The notes under the pieces are model-generated. The model had not been told where the DNA came from. It made no database searches and worked only from the letters and a program-made list of their open reading frames with translations. The translations under genes and the position numbers were made by a program. DNA of 64,000 bases from Tetracentron sinense (lineage: Eukaryota > Streptophyta > Magnoliopsida > Trochodendrales > Trochodendraceae): positions 20,467,250 to 20,531,249 of the forward strand of contig CM026570.1 in NCBI GenBank assembly GCA_015143295.1, read 5' to 3'. This document shows, one piece after another, positions 11,816 through 24,656 of the stretch (positions are counted from its first letter, which is position 1; each line of letters opens with the position of its first letter).

Positions 11816-13560
11816 TTATTTCTGGATGGGGTGGGAGGGGCTGTAACAACAATAGGGGAAGGCTGTTGGGGGTGCTACAACAGTCACAAGGGGCTGTAGG
11901 ACAGAGTGGCAGCAAGGACAGAGGTGTGGGGGGTTGCAACTAAGGTGGAACAGCAGGGGAAGGCTGCAGTTATGCTGGAACAGGTGGCTGGGACAAGTAT
12001 GGCAGTGTTGGGTAGCACCTGGGAATAGGGCAGCAATAAGGGAAATGGTAGGTAAGCTGTAGTATTAAGATGAGGGACTATTAGAATGTTGAACTGCTCA
12101 AGGGAGGGGCTGGAGTGTCTTACAGCTACAGGGGAATAGCTGGGGTGGCCTATGGCTAAAAGGGGATGGTTGTAGAGGGGTTGCAGTGACAATATGAAAA
12201 GTGCAGGGGCTGCATGAATACTGTGGCAGCAAGGTTAGATAGGTTTAGGGAATGATATAGGGTTTTGCAATATAAACACGGAAAATAAATAGATGGGACT
12301 TACTTTGTTCGTGTTCGGGAAGACGGTTCGAAAACATTATCCAATAGTGGATCATCCACATTGGAGTTGGTAACACAAATAAAATTCGACGTAGGAATAA
12401 CACGAAGAGCCCCATGCATAAAGGAATCCATTCAGATGGAGGCCTTAAAACAAGTGGTTTAATTGGTTAGATGACTAGAAAAACTAGATTAATTCACACA
12501 CATTGGACATTTCATGGAGTTTGTCTTCCATGCTAAGAAGCAATTCTTAGCCTCGAAAATGTAAATTACCTTGATTTATTGTGAATTTATTTTTGATCCG
12601 CTTTTCTTCACTTATTGTATCACAAACCCTAGATCGTTTTAGTCATAATTTTCTAAATCCAGCAAATTTTATTAGATCAATTTGGTTAATAGTTTTGTAC
12701 ACATGTGAAGAGGAACGCATGGTCCTTTTCTAAGCTGACCGCAATGTCGTTGTGTCCCTTTTAACACAATGAGAAGAAGATGCTATTTTATTATATAGTA
12801 AGGGCCGTGTTACTATGGGAAAAGATGTTTTACTGAAATGTTACGTTTTAATAAATTGGTTGGGGCCACCCCCGAGTTACCATTAAAAAAAATATATTAA
12901 TGGAGCCAAGATCATTGAGGGATCTGTTTTTCTTATATGAATTATGGTCAGTTAAAGAATGAACAACTGTTTATCTTTAAACATCATTGTGTATGTGCAT
13001 GCATTAAAACATAGATCTCCCGTTCAAGCATCGTTGTGTGACAAGTGTTCCTCTTATCATCGAATTGGACGCATTAGTTGTAATTTATGATGTTTAGTTC
13101 CTATGTGGATCAAACATCATATTTAACAATTGATTCGCCATGTTTGTTAAGAGGAGTATTTGTCACCAAATGATTCTTGAATTGTCCGTGTGGACAGTTT
13201 GGGAATGCATAATCCCGAACCACGTGTTAGTTGCTCATGCTTATTCCAGTTTGGGGAAATGTCCGTCAGTCATCCCTATTGTTCTCTGAGTACATATTTT
13301 GACAAGGTGAAATCATTGCACCAAGTCTAAATTGTGTACTTGGAGAGCCTTGGGGAGGTGCTGCCGAAATTTCCACAACTCCTTACTGGAACACTTGAGC
13401 TACTAACTGTTGGGGATTATGTATTTCTGAATGGGATAGGAAAACCCCACCCATTAGTAGTCTTGTTTGATCTTAATCATAGCACATGAATCATGCATTC
13501 CAACTTCGGATATCTTAGTCATTTCTATTGTCTTCTATTACCAGTGATCACTGAAGGAAA

Positions 13561-16500
13561 ATGGTATCCACCATAGATAAAACTTGGGTTACAGCAGATC
13601 GGTTAAGTGTTGCCTATGAACAGGGGGTCAATAATTTTTTGGATTTCACATTGTGTAATACAACTCGAAGTGATGGTAGTATCAAGTGCCCTTGTAAGAA
13701 GTGTTGTAATCGATATTATCATGTTCGTTCATTAGTACAAGAGCATTTGATATGCGATGGGTGGGATAAAGGTTATGCGGCTGGCATGTGGATATATCAC
13801 GGGGAATTTCTGCGGAATAGAGCTTCTTCTGTGCCATTATATGAAGGCAACGCTGGTGAAACATCCCCTCAAGATGATATGCACGGAATGTTGCAGGGGG
13901 CATTCGGGATGCGACGTACTGAAGAAGAGAGAAGTGAAATGCCAGAGAACCCTAACGCGGAGGCGGCTAAATTCTATCGGTTAGTGGAAGATGCTGATCA
14001 GGAGTTATACCCCGATTGCAAGAAATTTAGTAAACTTTCTTTCATCGTTCGGTTATTTCATATTAAGTGTCTGAATGGATGGAGCAACAAATCATTCACC
14101 ATGTTACTTGAATTACTTAAAGAGGCACTACCTGAAGGCGAAACATTGCCTGAGTCCTTCTACCAGTGTAAGAAGATAATTGGTGAGTTAGGTCTTGGGT
14201 ACAGCAAAATTGACGCATGCCCTAACGATTGCATGCTCTTCTGGAAAGAAAATGCAAATAATGTAGCATGCTCTATATGTGGTAGTTCACGGTGGAAAGA
14301 CACACACGACGGTTCAGGCCCTCCGTCATCTAAGAAGGAACACAAAATACCTGTAAAGATTTTGCGTCACTTTCCACTCAAACCTAGACTACAGAGAATT
14401 TACATGTCCAACAAGACAGCTTCCTCCATGAGATGGCATGCAGAGGGTCGCACTAATGATGGAGTGTTAAGGCATCCAGCTGACACTGAATCTTGGCGAC
14501 ACCTTGACGAACAGTACCCGGACTTTGCTTCAGAGCCCCGTAATCTCAGGCTTGGGTTAGCAAGTGATGGTTTTAACCCATTCGGACAAATGAGCATTGC
14601 ATATAGCACTTGGCCTGTTGTTTTGATCCCATACAATTTGCCTCCTTGGATGTGCATGAAACAACCATATTTGATTATGTCTTTACTTATTCCTACTCCC
14701 CGTGCTCCTGGAAATGATATTGACATATACTTACAACCGTTGGTAGATGAATTGACTGAATTGTGGAATGACGGTATTTGCACTTATGATGCATCACTTA
14801 GACAAAACTTTCAAATGAAGGCAGCCTTGTTGTGGACAATAAATGACTACCCTGCATATGCAAACTTGTCAGGATGGAGCACCAAGGGCCGTTATGCCTG
14901 TCCCCATTGCAACCAAGACACATGTTCTCCATACTTGAAACACGGGCGTAAGTTCTGTTATATGGGTCATCGTCGATTCTTGGGGGCTACTCATAGATAT
15001 CGCAAGAACAAACAATCTTTTGATGGCAGGGTGGAACCAAGAACTGCTCCGAAGTCACAAACAGGGTCTGAGCTATTAGAGCAAATGGTCGGTCTGAACG
15101 TCATACTTGGCAAGCATGATTTGAACACATCAAGAAAGAAAAGACCACGTCAGGATAATGTAGAGTATATTGGTTGGAAGAAGGTGAGTATTTTCTTCAG
15201 TTTACCGTACTGGAAACACCTATTAATACGTCATAATTTGGATGTGATGCATATTGAGAAGAATATATGTGACAGCATTGTGGGTACGTTATTAAACATT
15301 GAAGGAAAATCGAAGGATAGCTTGAAGGCTCGTCTTGACTTAAAAGAGATTGGAATTAGACCGACTCTTCATCCACATACAGTGGGCCAGAAAACTTATT
15401 CGCCCGCGGCATGCTTCACGATGTCGGCAGAAGAAAAAAGTTTGTTTTGTAAGGTACTGGCAAGTGTTACAGTCCCGGATGGTTATGCAGCCAACATTTC
15501 ACGGTGCGTAAATTTGAAGGAGTGCAAAATCAGTGGCCTGAAGAGCCATGACTGCCATATATTAATGCACCAACTTCTTCCTTTGGCAGTTCGGAAATCA
15601 CTTCCCCAGGATGTGAGTGGCTCGTTGATAGAGTTATGTGCCTTTTTTAGAGAATTATGCACAAAAGTTGGCACAGTAGATGACTTCACTAAACTTGAGG
15701 CTCGTAGTGCAATTATATTGTGCCATCTTGAGAGAATATTTCCCCCTGCATTTTTTGACATAATGGTGCATTTGGCGATCCATTTGGCCGGTGAGGCAAG
15801 GGTTGCAGGTCCTGTAAATTATCGATGGATGTACCCGATCGAGCGGTAAGTGCAACATATATAATGTATTCACTGCCATTCCGTTTAATGTTAGAGATAA
15901 GCTAAGTAATCACACTTTTTTTCCTGTATCAGATACCTGCATACCTTGAAGTCTTACGTACGCAATAGAAGTAGACCTGAAGGTTCTATTGCAGAGGGAT
16001 ACATTGCTGAAGAATGTCTCACATTTTGTTCGAGGTATTTGGACGATGTTGAAACAAAGTCCAATCGAGTGCCCAGAAATTATGATGACCAGAGCATTGC
16101 AATATATGAAGGACTGCCCATTTTTTCTAGACCTGGGCGTGCTTTGGGAAAGGAGGAGACTATACATTTATCTTATGAGTCCTCCACGCAATTGCATCGT
16201 TACGTGCTCTTTAATTGCCCTGAAGTTGCCCCATTTATTTCGTAAGGACATTGTATGCATTATTTATCTTTTAATAGTAATTTCTATATTAATCATCAGA
16301 CGTAATGTACTTCGTTAAAATACAGGAAGCATTTGGATGAAGTAACACGAGAAAATTGCGATAGACGACAAATCGACATCGAGCGCATCCACACTGATGC
16401 GTTCGCTGGATGGTTCTCGTCAAATGTAAGTTTCAGTCTAATCATTATGTCACACACCTACAAAATAGTAAAATATCTTGACAGTTATTAATGTGTTTGT

Positions 16501-17260
16501 AATTTAACAAAACATGTAAGGTTAACACAAACAGGTTTCTACATTGATTCGTGAAAGTCAAAACCATTTACGTGAAGATCTTATATGGCTAGCACGTGGT
16601 CCTTCGAAGATTGCGAGGACATATCAGAGGTTCATCATTAATGGGTTCAGGTTTCAAACAAAACATATTGACAAGAAGAAGAAGACCTCAAATAGTGGCG
16701 TGGTCGTTACTGCACAAACTACAAGGTTTAAATCTGCGAAGGATCAAACATCGCGGACATGTGATGTTACTTACTACGGTGTTTTGCAAGAAATCGTTGA
16801 GCTTCACTATTATGGTGGGAGAAAGATTGTGTTATTCAAGTGCGATTGGGTTGATGGTATGGCCGAAGTAAGGGGTGTCAAGCAAGACAAGTTCAAATTT
16901 ACGCTTGTTAATCTTGGATGCTTGCTAAATACAAATGAACCTTATGTGCTAGCCTCTCAAGCAATGCAAGTCTTTTATGTCGAAGACCCAGTAGAAACGG
17001 ATTGGCACATTGCTATTCAAATTAAACCCAGAGACTTCTTTGACATGCAAGATGGAATTTATTCCAATATGAGAGATTCATGCCCCGAGACGGATCAACC
17101 AAGCATCGCACAATTGGAAGTCACTGGTGTTGATGTCGATCAGATTACTGATGTTAGGACAAATATTATTGGGACAACTATTGATGTACCTGTAATCATA
17201 AACCAACCTGAGATGTCTGAGTCCGATGAGAATCCCGAAGATGGTGATATGCATGTTTAA
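13561..17260 (+). CDS. CACTA transposase, TNPD/TNP2 type (four exons)
   Basis: Catalyses excision and insertion of the element by binding and cutting the terminal repeats in the nucleus. Exons by reading frame and GT...AG borders: 13561-15845, 15933-16241, 16326-16425, 16535-17260, total 3420 nt (1139 residues), phases consistent at every junction. N-terminal zinc-binding transposase-associated domain (about 1-80: CPCKKC, HLICDGW, WIYHGE). Tnp2/Transposase_21 core with LGLASDGFNPFGQMS (about 335), YPAYANLSGWSTKG and RHNLDVMHIEKN (about 557), blocks that hold conserved acidic residues of the family. DUF4218 spans the exon 1-2 junction (SHDCHILMHQLLP; ERYLHTLKSYVRN; RPEGSIAEGY). DUF4216 lies in exon 4 (NGFRF; TYYGVLQEIVEL; LFKCDW). 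I see no stop or frameshift. ATG at 13561 fits the usual N-terminus of the family. Exon borders need transcript support. Confidence 0.93.
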
Positions 17261-18073
17261 GATGCAAATTGTAATAGTGCTGCTTATTGAGAGTAACACT
17301 GGTTCTTCATCTTTCGTTGTACTGCAAACACTGGATTCTTGTAGCTTCTCTGATGGGGAGTGGACAATTCCCTGAAGAAGTATTTTACACATATAGATCT
17401 CTTTTGAAGTATCTCATGTCAATTCTATTGTCTCTTTTTCAATTTTTTGCTTATATGTATAATCATTTTTAATGCTAATGTATTTCTAAAGGTTGCCGTC
17501 CCTACCAGGCAACCCATTTCCAGAGAGTAAGCTCTATGACAGAAATATTTTTTCACCTTTCTAACATTTAAATGGTTGCCGTCACTACTTCTTCAACCCA
17601 TTTCGTTATTTGATCTATCTATTAAATGAAGACTAAAAATCAAAGAGTATAGGCTTAACTGACCCGTGTATCGGTTAATTCATGTTATTGATATTGTGGA
17701 CCTAAAGTCACTTGCATTGCTTCGAGAGTATATAAAGTTTTAGAGTATAGAAATTTTGCATTAACAAAATGTACCAGGCATGTTCTTTCTCAATTTACTA
17801 ATTCAAGTTCCATCTTGAAATTAATAAGAATAAAGTTAATTTGATGCTTTGTCATGTCATGCTTATTAAAGAGTTTCAGAGTAGTACTAGGTAGTTGGAA
17901 CATTTCCTTGTACATCTAACCTTAATGATATTTTAATTGCAAACACTGTCACTATGAGCACTTCATTTTTGATACTTGAATGTGTTTACTTTTATATACT
18001 GATGTTATCACCATTATTGTTGTTGATTACAATATTATAATTCTCATATCACTCTCACAAGTTTTATACAGGG
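17261..18073 (+). other. Intergenic spacer between TNPD and TNPA-type genes
   Basis: AT-rich, no recognisable coding sequence. It probably holds the 3' untranslated region of the transposase gene (stop at 17258-17260) and upstream or leader sequence of the next gene, or intron sequence if the two genes are alternative splice products of one transcript as in En/Spm. Confidence 0.4.
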
Positions 18074-21000
18074 ATGCAGACATATGGGAAAAGGTCCCAT
18101 CACCGTCAAAGTACCAGTCAGGCTGAGGGATCCCAACATGAACAACATGGGAGTTCTAGCCAGCTTATGGGACCATCTCAGGGATACCCACCATCTCATG
18201 AGGTTGCTCCCGAACCAGACCATCATGAGGCTTCTCCATCATCAGGTTATGAATTTTCATGATGATGACTATTGATTTATATAGCTTGTGAATTTAAATT
18301 GTGTAAATCTGATCAGATTTAATTTGTTTATTGTGTCAAGGTGTCCAGCCACGCAAACAGACCAGGGGTCCGAACAAGGCAATTCCACCACCTTTACCTG
18401 GCCAGGACCGTATCATAGTTCCGATTAACAAAGTGGGACAGCCCACTGGGAATGAAGCGGGGAAACTGTCACGGTTTATAGGTGTTTTGGTGAAGGATGA
18501 GGATATTCTCCCCATCAATTATACGGACTGGCGGCAAGTTCCCAACTCGTTGAAGCAGGGGGTCATGGATAGAGTATTGGTATGACAAAAGTTTGACTTA
18601 TGTCGAAAAAAATTAAGAAATTTTATTTTCAGTACAAACCTTTTGAGTACCTATTTACTTTTTTTTTCCAACATTTTTTAAATATATTATGCCATTCAAA
18701 GATACATAACCATGAATGTTATACATTGGTATTCTAATGAACCTACTTGATGCAGACGGTATTCGACCTCCCCCCGAGAGAGGAGGTCCGGGAGTGGGTG
18801 GACACTAAGACCGATGTGTTGTGGAAGAGCTGGAAGGACAAGCTATTTGCTAAATGGCACAGACCACATCTCTCACTAGATGAGCAGATGACCCTTGTCG
18901 ATCAACGGGCCATCCAATCGCAGTGGAGGGAGTTGGTGGCACATCGGCGTACTGATGAGGCGAAGGTATATCATCTTAATGTATGAAGTTTATATCTATT
19001 TACTCATTCAATATGCAACACCTATTAATATTTGATGTTCTTAACTAACTGTAGGCTATGAGTAGGAGAAACAAGGAGAATAGATCGCAGCTTCGTACCG
19101 CCCACACGGCAGGGACACGGAGTTTCGCCCAGTATAGGGCTGCTGCGGTATGTAGCATTATATTCATAGTTCGGACTCTAGATAATTAATATGATAAAAT
19201 AGAGAAAATAGATATACTTATTAAAAATAGAATTTTTTTTTGATCCTCCAATGGCATTTTCTTTTGATCCTCCAAAGCGAACAGCTTCGATTTCTGTATC
19301 GCACACACATTTGCATCCATGTCCTTGCAACATTGTTCCATACTGAATGAGTTAACATGATTTGTAAAGTTTGTGAGAAAACTTAATTTAGAAAACATAT
19401 AACATGATTTGTAAAGTTTTGTTGCAATTGATGTTAATTATTTCAGGGATAAAATAATCTATTATTTTATGAGAGAAAACACAATTTATACTTACCTAAG
19501 ACTTTACTTAATTTAGAAATATGAATTAGTTGTTATATAGGGCAATGCTAGCCACACCTTGTTTATGGGAAAGATATTTGTAAGGTTTTTAATAACTGCG
19601 AAGATTATTTTATGGAGGAAATGTTCACAAAATGGAGCGACTAATTCCCCACTACTTGATAGATAATAAAATGGGGCGACTATTATGTTACAAACTCTAT
19701 TGAGTCTGTAAATAGCCATATAGGTCCATTCCTTCCCCAAAAAGAAACACTGATCAGTAAGCACCATGAGACCACTAATTGAGGGAACAAATAGAGGTCA
19801 GTTAGTGGCACACCCAACCATTTAATGGCAAACTAACCATATGGTTAATGCCCTAGAAAAAGGTGTATGCCTCGAGTAGGAAAACAATCTAGAAGCATCC
19901 AATCAGAATCCAATAGTGTTGGGATCGGACACACACACCTATTTAGAAGAATCCCCGCATTTTCTGTAATTCTAATTTTCTGATCTTCTTTGTAATTCCC
20001 TTTAGATATAGTTGCCTTGTCCTTTCAATATACTCTAATTTACACCCCAAGTAAAGCACTAGTTTTGTCCCTAACTTCCTTGTCCCTTATAGCTCTTTTA
20101 TGTATGAGTGATGCTTGAAGAATTGGAGGATCGCAGCTAGAACAGCCACAAATGCATCATATATACTAAGCTTTTCACTGGATTTGCACAATAATATTGT
20201 GTTATCACTCTTCCATGATATTAGATTGTTATACGTTCATATGTGTGCATATTATTTTACTTGTTTTGAAATTTTGAATCATCCACATTCAATTCATTTG
20301 TAGTTAGTAATTTGGAAAGAATTAGTAGAAGACACCATAGTCCTCTTCCAAATATGAAGTAAATAATTTGATTTTTATTGTAAACTTTGACTCCCATAGT
20401 CCAAATGGTACCCTTTTAACCTTAGTTAAAAAAAATTTCCCTTCAGTGTACGGTGATGTTTCTTGTTTGATTAAACGACTTCGAGTTTGTCATTTGGGTT
20501 TTGAATGGTTCTTAAATTTTGTGGTTCTGATTACGGACTAAGTTGCTATTTGTGTCCCTAAATGGTGTACTTGGGTTGTAACTTTATCATTAGGTTATAA
20601 AATTCATGAAATAAAGATTAAATGAGAACAAATACTTATAAAAAACAATTTCTTTATGAATTGGAAAGTATTCATTCAACAAGGAGTGAATATTCATTCA
20701 AACAATTTCTTTATGAATTGTTTGATTAAACAATTTCTATATTTGGGTTCTGTTTTTGTAAAAAAAAAATTATAATTTTTTTGGGTTGAATTCCCATTCT
20801 CAGTTATGGGTTCTTGCAATTTACTTTCATTAATTCGTCCTCCCCTTTCAATTTTATTACTTTGTGGGATTCGATTATTTGTTTTTTTAGTCATTGTAGT
20901 CGATATAAAAGTATCATTCTCATAATATAATAATACTAACAAATTCTCCAGTGCATGGCATTACCACTTGTTTATGGGAAATTAAGAGACCTAACCCATA

Positions 21001-23610
21001 CTATATGCTGATTATTAGTAATTGGAGACCTCAAATTCAGAATCTGAGAAAGACAGTGGAGTGGATGTTCAATTGTCTGAGCAGAGCACTACCTACTACC
21101 TTGTGTAGGTGGAAACAAATGTCTCCAACTTGAACTAGAAGATCACTTGGAATTTCAGATTCAACATACCTATTTACAGGACAACCCCACCAATTCAAAA
21201 CTAGAATTTTGATTTCCTATTCAAAACATGTTTTTTCATCCATGTTACAATAAAAAAAACTCTTCTGTTACCACTTTCACTTTGTAACTGCAACATTATC
21301 CATGATCCCATTATACCTACTCGGTTTTTTTTTTTTAAAGGGTTTGATTTAGGTATTGTAGAGGGCAAGATCATATTTGCTGAAATTGTGATCTACTCCT
21401 GTTTGGGAACAGAAGCTAGATTTCCACAGAATTTAGCCGAAACTATACTCCGGATGTTATAGATAAAACTTTGCTTCCAACATAAACTGGAGCCACACTC
21501 CCAATTTCATAGAGCAATAGCAACGTTTGGAAAAGGATCAACTCCCAATTCCAACTGTACTACCAAAAGCAAGACTTTGTATACATTCAATTCCAGAACA
21601 GCTACTCTATTCCTGAATAACAAAATCACAAACCCTCCGAAATGTAAGATGCGGCAACTTCTAAATGCTGCTCATTTGTCCTAGCAATGAATATATCCCA
21701 AAAATCCGACACCATTCAAAGAGAAAACAATATTACTGATCAAAAAAACAATATTAGGGTCCTTTGTCGGAAAATTCGGCCTTGCAAAGAAACTCTCCTT
21801 TAATTGAGTGCAACATATCTTATTAGCCATGTTGATCATATATAGTAAGAAGATCCTTTTTAGTTGAAATTTTGACACTTTCATTTACCTTTCATCCATG
21901 CCAATGCTGCTCCCTTGGGAATGTTTTTCAGTGCCCAATAAAAGTGTGTCAAAACTCTTTATTGAATGAGGCATAGAGGCCACTAGTTAAAAGTTTAGAA
22001 CTGATGCATTCCTTATATCAATGCTAATGTATTGTGGTCATTAGATTTTTCACATTCATCTTGTGAGTCGGTGCTTAATGAGCCAAAGATACAAGTAAAA
22101 TCTAGCGTAATGTGGATTGTGAATACTCACACAATTAACTGCATGGGTAGTCTATACCAAATCTTTATCTGAAAATGCTTGAAATGCTTCTCATATGTGC
22201 ATAAGTGCCACTGTTGTTGCCATTACATTGGACTCTGGGTCTCATGGTCAAGCAAGGTAACAAAACTAAAAGCAGAATTCACTTTGCAGAAAAAGGGTCA
22301 TAAATGTGGCAGCTTGGTTGTTTTCTTTCACAATGAAATCATATTGGAGCACTATCCAGTTTGAAATAGAAAACTTGCCGAGGTTTATTATTCAGCAAAA
22401 GTATCATTCTCATAATATAATAATACTTTTATATCATACCCTCACTTGAAAGAATATTGTATCCTAAAAATTGTGAATTATATAGCTTTTTGAAGACTCA
22501 TGTATCCTAAAAATGACACATTTGATAAATTTTTTACAGAAATTGTTCTACGAATTTTTTGTGAGTTTAATGTATTCCTTAGCCAAACCCAGTTTTTACT
22601 TCCGGGTTTTATATTTAAATCTGCACGTGCCTTGCACGTGCAGGGCCCACTAGTGGTCTGAATAAATGCATAGGTGGACCAGGGAGACGCAACAGTGTCA
22701 CAAGATTTTTAGCACAGCTTAGAAGATTATCAGGGTGTCTCTTGTTTGCACCTCCAAGATTACAAATTCTGTAGAACCTGTTTCATGTAATACCCCCACA
22801 AGCTTCTCACCATAGTTATTCTGTATTATAATTCTCTGTTGTTGAATCATTGAAATAATGAAAAGGGAAAAAAGTTTTTTTTAAAAGGGCAGAAGGATTC
22901 AAGGGTGTAATTTTACCTACTCATAACTATATAATAGAATCCTTTTTATGCATGGTTGAACCCTTTTCAATTGATGTCTAACATTTTATAAATGGTTGTT
23001 TTCATCACGAGGATAGCAAGCCCGGGATCCAGACGGGCAAGAGCCGGACCGCATGCAGATGTATCATATGATGCATATTCGGCGAGATGGGACATTTGTC
23101 GATCAGGCATCAGCTGATCTCTATGTATGCTCTTATCATCACATGATCTAATCGATTGTTCATAAATATCAATTATGTAATTATATATTCATAAATTGTA
23201 ATCACCTAAATTTTGTGTTGCAGACTCAGATGGATGAGCTCGTTAGCCAACATCCGGAGGGGACCACCAGTAGCACTGCAAGGAACGAGGTCTTCACCCA
23301 GGTCATGGGCCCGGACACGCATGGGTGGGTTCGTACATATGGACTGAGTGTTAAACCCTCCCAGTTACACTCTGCAGATTTTGACCAGTGGAGGAGGAGG
23401 GCCGAAGAATTGGCTAGCCAGAACGAGAGTTTGGTGGCTACGCAAGATGAGATGTGGGCTGAGTTGGTTGCCATGAACTCCAGGATGAAGGTGTTTGAGG
23501 ACTGGATGTCCCATATGGGCGGCGCATCACATATCCCCTCCGGATCGACACCTGTCCCATATATGGATCCCGATGCTACACAGACTCCAAATGATACAGA
23601 CTTTTTATGA
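18074..23610 (+). CDS. TNPA-type CACTA protein (Ptta/En/Spm, Transposase_24), six exons
   Basis: Accessory transposition protein; in En/Spm TNPA binds subterminal motifs, brings the ends together and regulates the promoter. Exons inferred from frame and GT...AG borders: 18074-18245, 18341-18579, 18756-18965, 19055-19147, 23017-23124, 23224-23610; sum 1209 nt (402 residues), phases consistent throughout. Family-like blocks: TRGPNKAIPPP, LSRFIGVLVKDEDILPINY and DWRQVPNSLKQGV (exon 2), VLWKSWKDKLF (exon 3), NKENRSQLRTAHTAGTRSF (exon 4), DPDGQEPDRMQMYHMMH and RRDGTFVDQASADLY (exon 5), MDELVSQHPEG and VMGPDTHGWVRTYG (exon 6). Exon 1 (H/Q/S-rich) is the least certain. Intron 4 is 3.9 kb and holds a Helitron end. 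No internal stop is seen in the joined frame. Confidence 0.82.
19148..23016 (+). other. Large fourth intron of the TNPA-type gene
   Basis: 3.9 kb between exon 4 (ends GCTGCTGCG before GTATGT) and exon 5 (after GGATAG). AT-rich, no coding homology seen. It contains a Helitron 3' terminus at 22622-22653 and two copies of a possible Helitron 5' end (20914 and 22404), so at least part of the length is inserted DNA. Confidence 0.65.
22404..22653 (+). mobile_element. Helitron-type terminus (non-autonomous), 5' end uncertain
   Basis: CTGCACGTGC CTT GCACGTGCAG is a near-perfect 10-bp-stem hairpin, followed by GGCCCACTAG and then T. A hairpin a few bases before CTRR, with T next, is the Helitron 3' end. 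A candidate 5' end, TCATTCTCATAATATAATAA preceded by A... is at 22404; the same string starts at 20914, so the element could instead be about 1.7 kb. The similar end at 48604-48631 supports a shared family. Confidence 0.6.
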
Positions 23611-24124
23611 CACACTCTCTCTATGACACTCTGACTTCTCTCTTCTATTCTCAACTCCTCCCTCTGACTTCTCCCCGTACACTTTCTTATTAAAGACCAT
23701 GTTTGTTATGCTCTAGATGTCTCATATTTTACTTCATATGCATATGGATGCCCCATATACTTATTCTACTTTATATCAGTTGTTAGACTAAATGGATGTA
23801 CAGGTTTTTTTATTGAACATGTTGAATGAACAAACAGGTTGAAAATTTGATTGTTTTGTAGGTTGAGGTTTTCGGTTGAAAATGTGAATGGATGGATAAT
23901 GTGAATGCATGGATCGATGTATAGGTTGAAAATTAGATTGCGATGTACAGGTTTTATACAGGTATTGATTGTAGGTGTTCGGATTCATATACAGGTACAA
24001 GTTGCAGGTATCAAGATGGGTCATTTGTTGAAAATGTGAATGGATGAAAATAATTGATTGCAGGTTTTGTATAGGTACAGGTTTTATACAAGTGCTGATG
24101 TAATAGATTTTAAAAAAAAAAAAA
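23611..24124 (+). other. 3' flank of the TNPA-type gene
   Basis: Starts just after the TGA at 23608-23610. AT-rich with loose repeats of GTATAGGTACAGGTT and TGAATGGATG (23810-24100); no coding homology. Probably contains the 3' untranslated region and polyadenylation site. Confidence 0.4.
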
Positions 24125-24656
24125 ATTATTAGTGACGGAAATATTTCCGTCACTAATACCTCAAGCTAATTAGTGACAGACATATTTCCGTCACTAATAC
24201 TTTAATAGTGACAGAAAAGTTTCCGTGTCTAATATATTGAATAGTAACGGATATATGTCTGTCTCTAATGTTATTAATAGTGACGGACATATTTCTGTCA
24301 CTATTGCATTACTAGACACGGAAATATATCCGTCACTATTACATATACTAGTCGGCGCAAAAATTTCCGTCACTATTAAGGTATTAGCGACGGAAATATG
24401 TCCGTCCCTAATAGTGACGGACATATTACCGTCACAAATTCGTTTCCGTCACTAAATTTTGACTTGTCATTAGTGACGGACATTTTCCGTCACTAATTAG
24501 TGACGGACATATTTTGCCGTCATACCTTTAGCCACAGCAGCAATTGAAACGGATTAGTGACGGATATATTTCCGTCACTAATAGTTTTAGTGACGGATAA
24601 TCGACTATTAGTGACGGAAATATTTCCGTTACTGCTCGGGTAAATTTCTTGTAGTG
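24125..24656 (+). repeat. Right subterminal repeats and terminal inverted repeat of the CACTA element
   Basis: A dense array of TTAGTGACGGAAATATTTCC-type palindromes and half sites runs from 24130 to 24635, denser than at the left end, and closes with the inverted repeat 24626-24656 (CCGTTACTGCTCGGG...TTGTAGTG). ORFs in this stretch are only translations of the repeats. Confidence 0.9.

Larger units (their letters stand above)
6656..13560 (+). other. Long non-coding 5' region of the CACTA element (promoter/leader side)
   Basis: No convincing coding sequence in 6.9 kb. 6670-6870 is GC-richer, with CT runs (CTCTCTCTCTCT near 6842-6860) and looks like a transcribed plant leader. A GTAGCTCTC near 6838 could be a splice donor of a non-coding first exon, but I cannot prove this. 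Other content: C-rich patch at 7825-7860, direct repeats at 9413/10749, a partial duplication at 11640/11750, GGCTG-rich sequence at 11820-12240, and a MITE-like stretch near 12700-12830. Upstream of 13561 the sequence is ordinary AT-rich DNA. Confidence 0.5.
6161..24656 (+). mobile_element. Complete CACTA (En/Spm) DNA transposon, about 18.5 kb
   Basis: The left end begins CACTACAAAAAAACTACCGA at 6161. The right end, read on the minus strand, begins CACTACAAGAAATTTACCCG at 24656. Both continue into GAGCAGTAACGG, giving terminal inverted repeats of about 30 bp with few mismatches. The three bases outside each end are AGT (6158-6160 and 24657-24659), a perfect 3-bp target duplication as CACTA elements make. 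Both ends carry arrays of TAGTGACGGAAATATTTCCG-type subterminal repeats. Inside, on the plus strand, lie a TNPD-type transposase and a TNPA-type gene, both apparently intact, so the element may be autonomous. It is large for the superfamily because of long non-coding 5' and intron sequence that itself holds insertions. Confidence 0.93.

Noticed and set aside
11748-12192. ORFs in GGCTG-rich sequence on both strands
   Set aside because: Compositional artefacts (proline/serine/leucine or glycine runs); no conserved domain.
24194-24455. 76-residue ORFs on both strands
   Set aside because: Translations of the subterminal repeats of the CACTA element.
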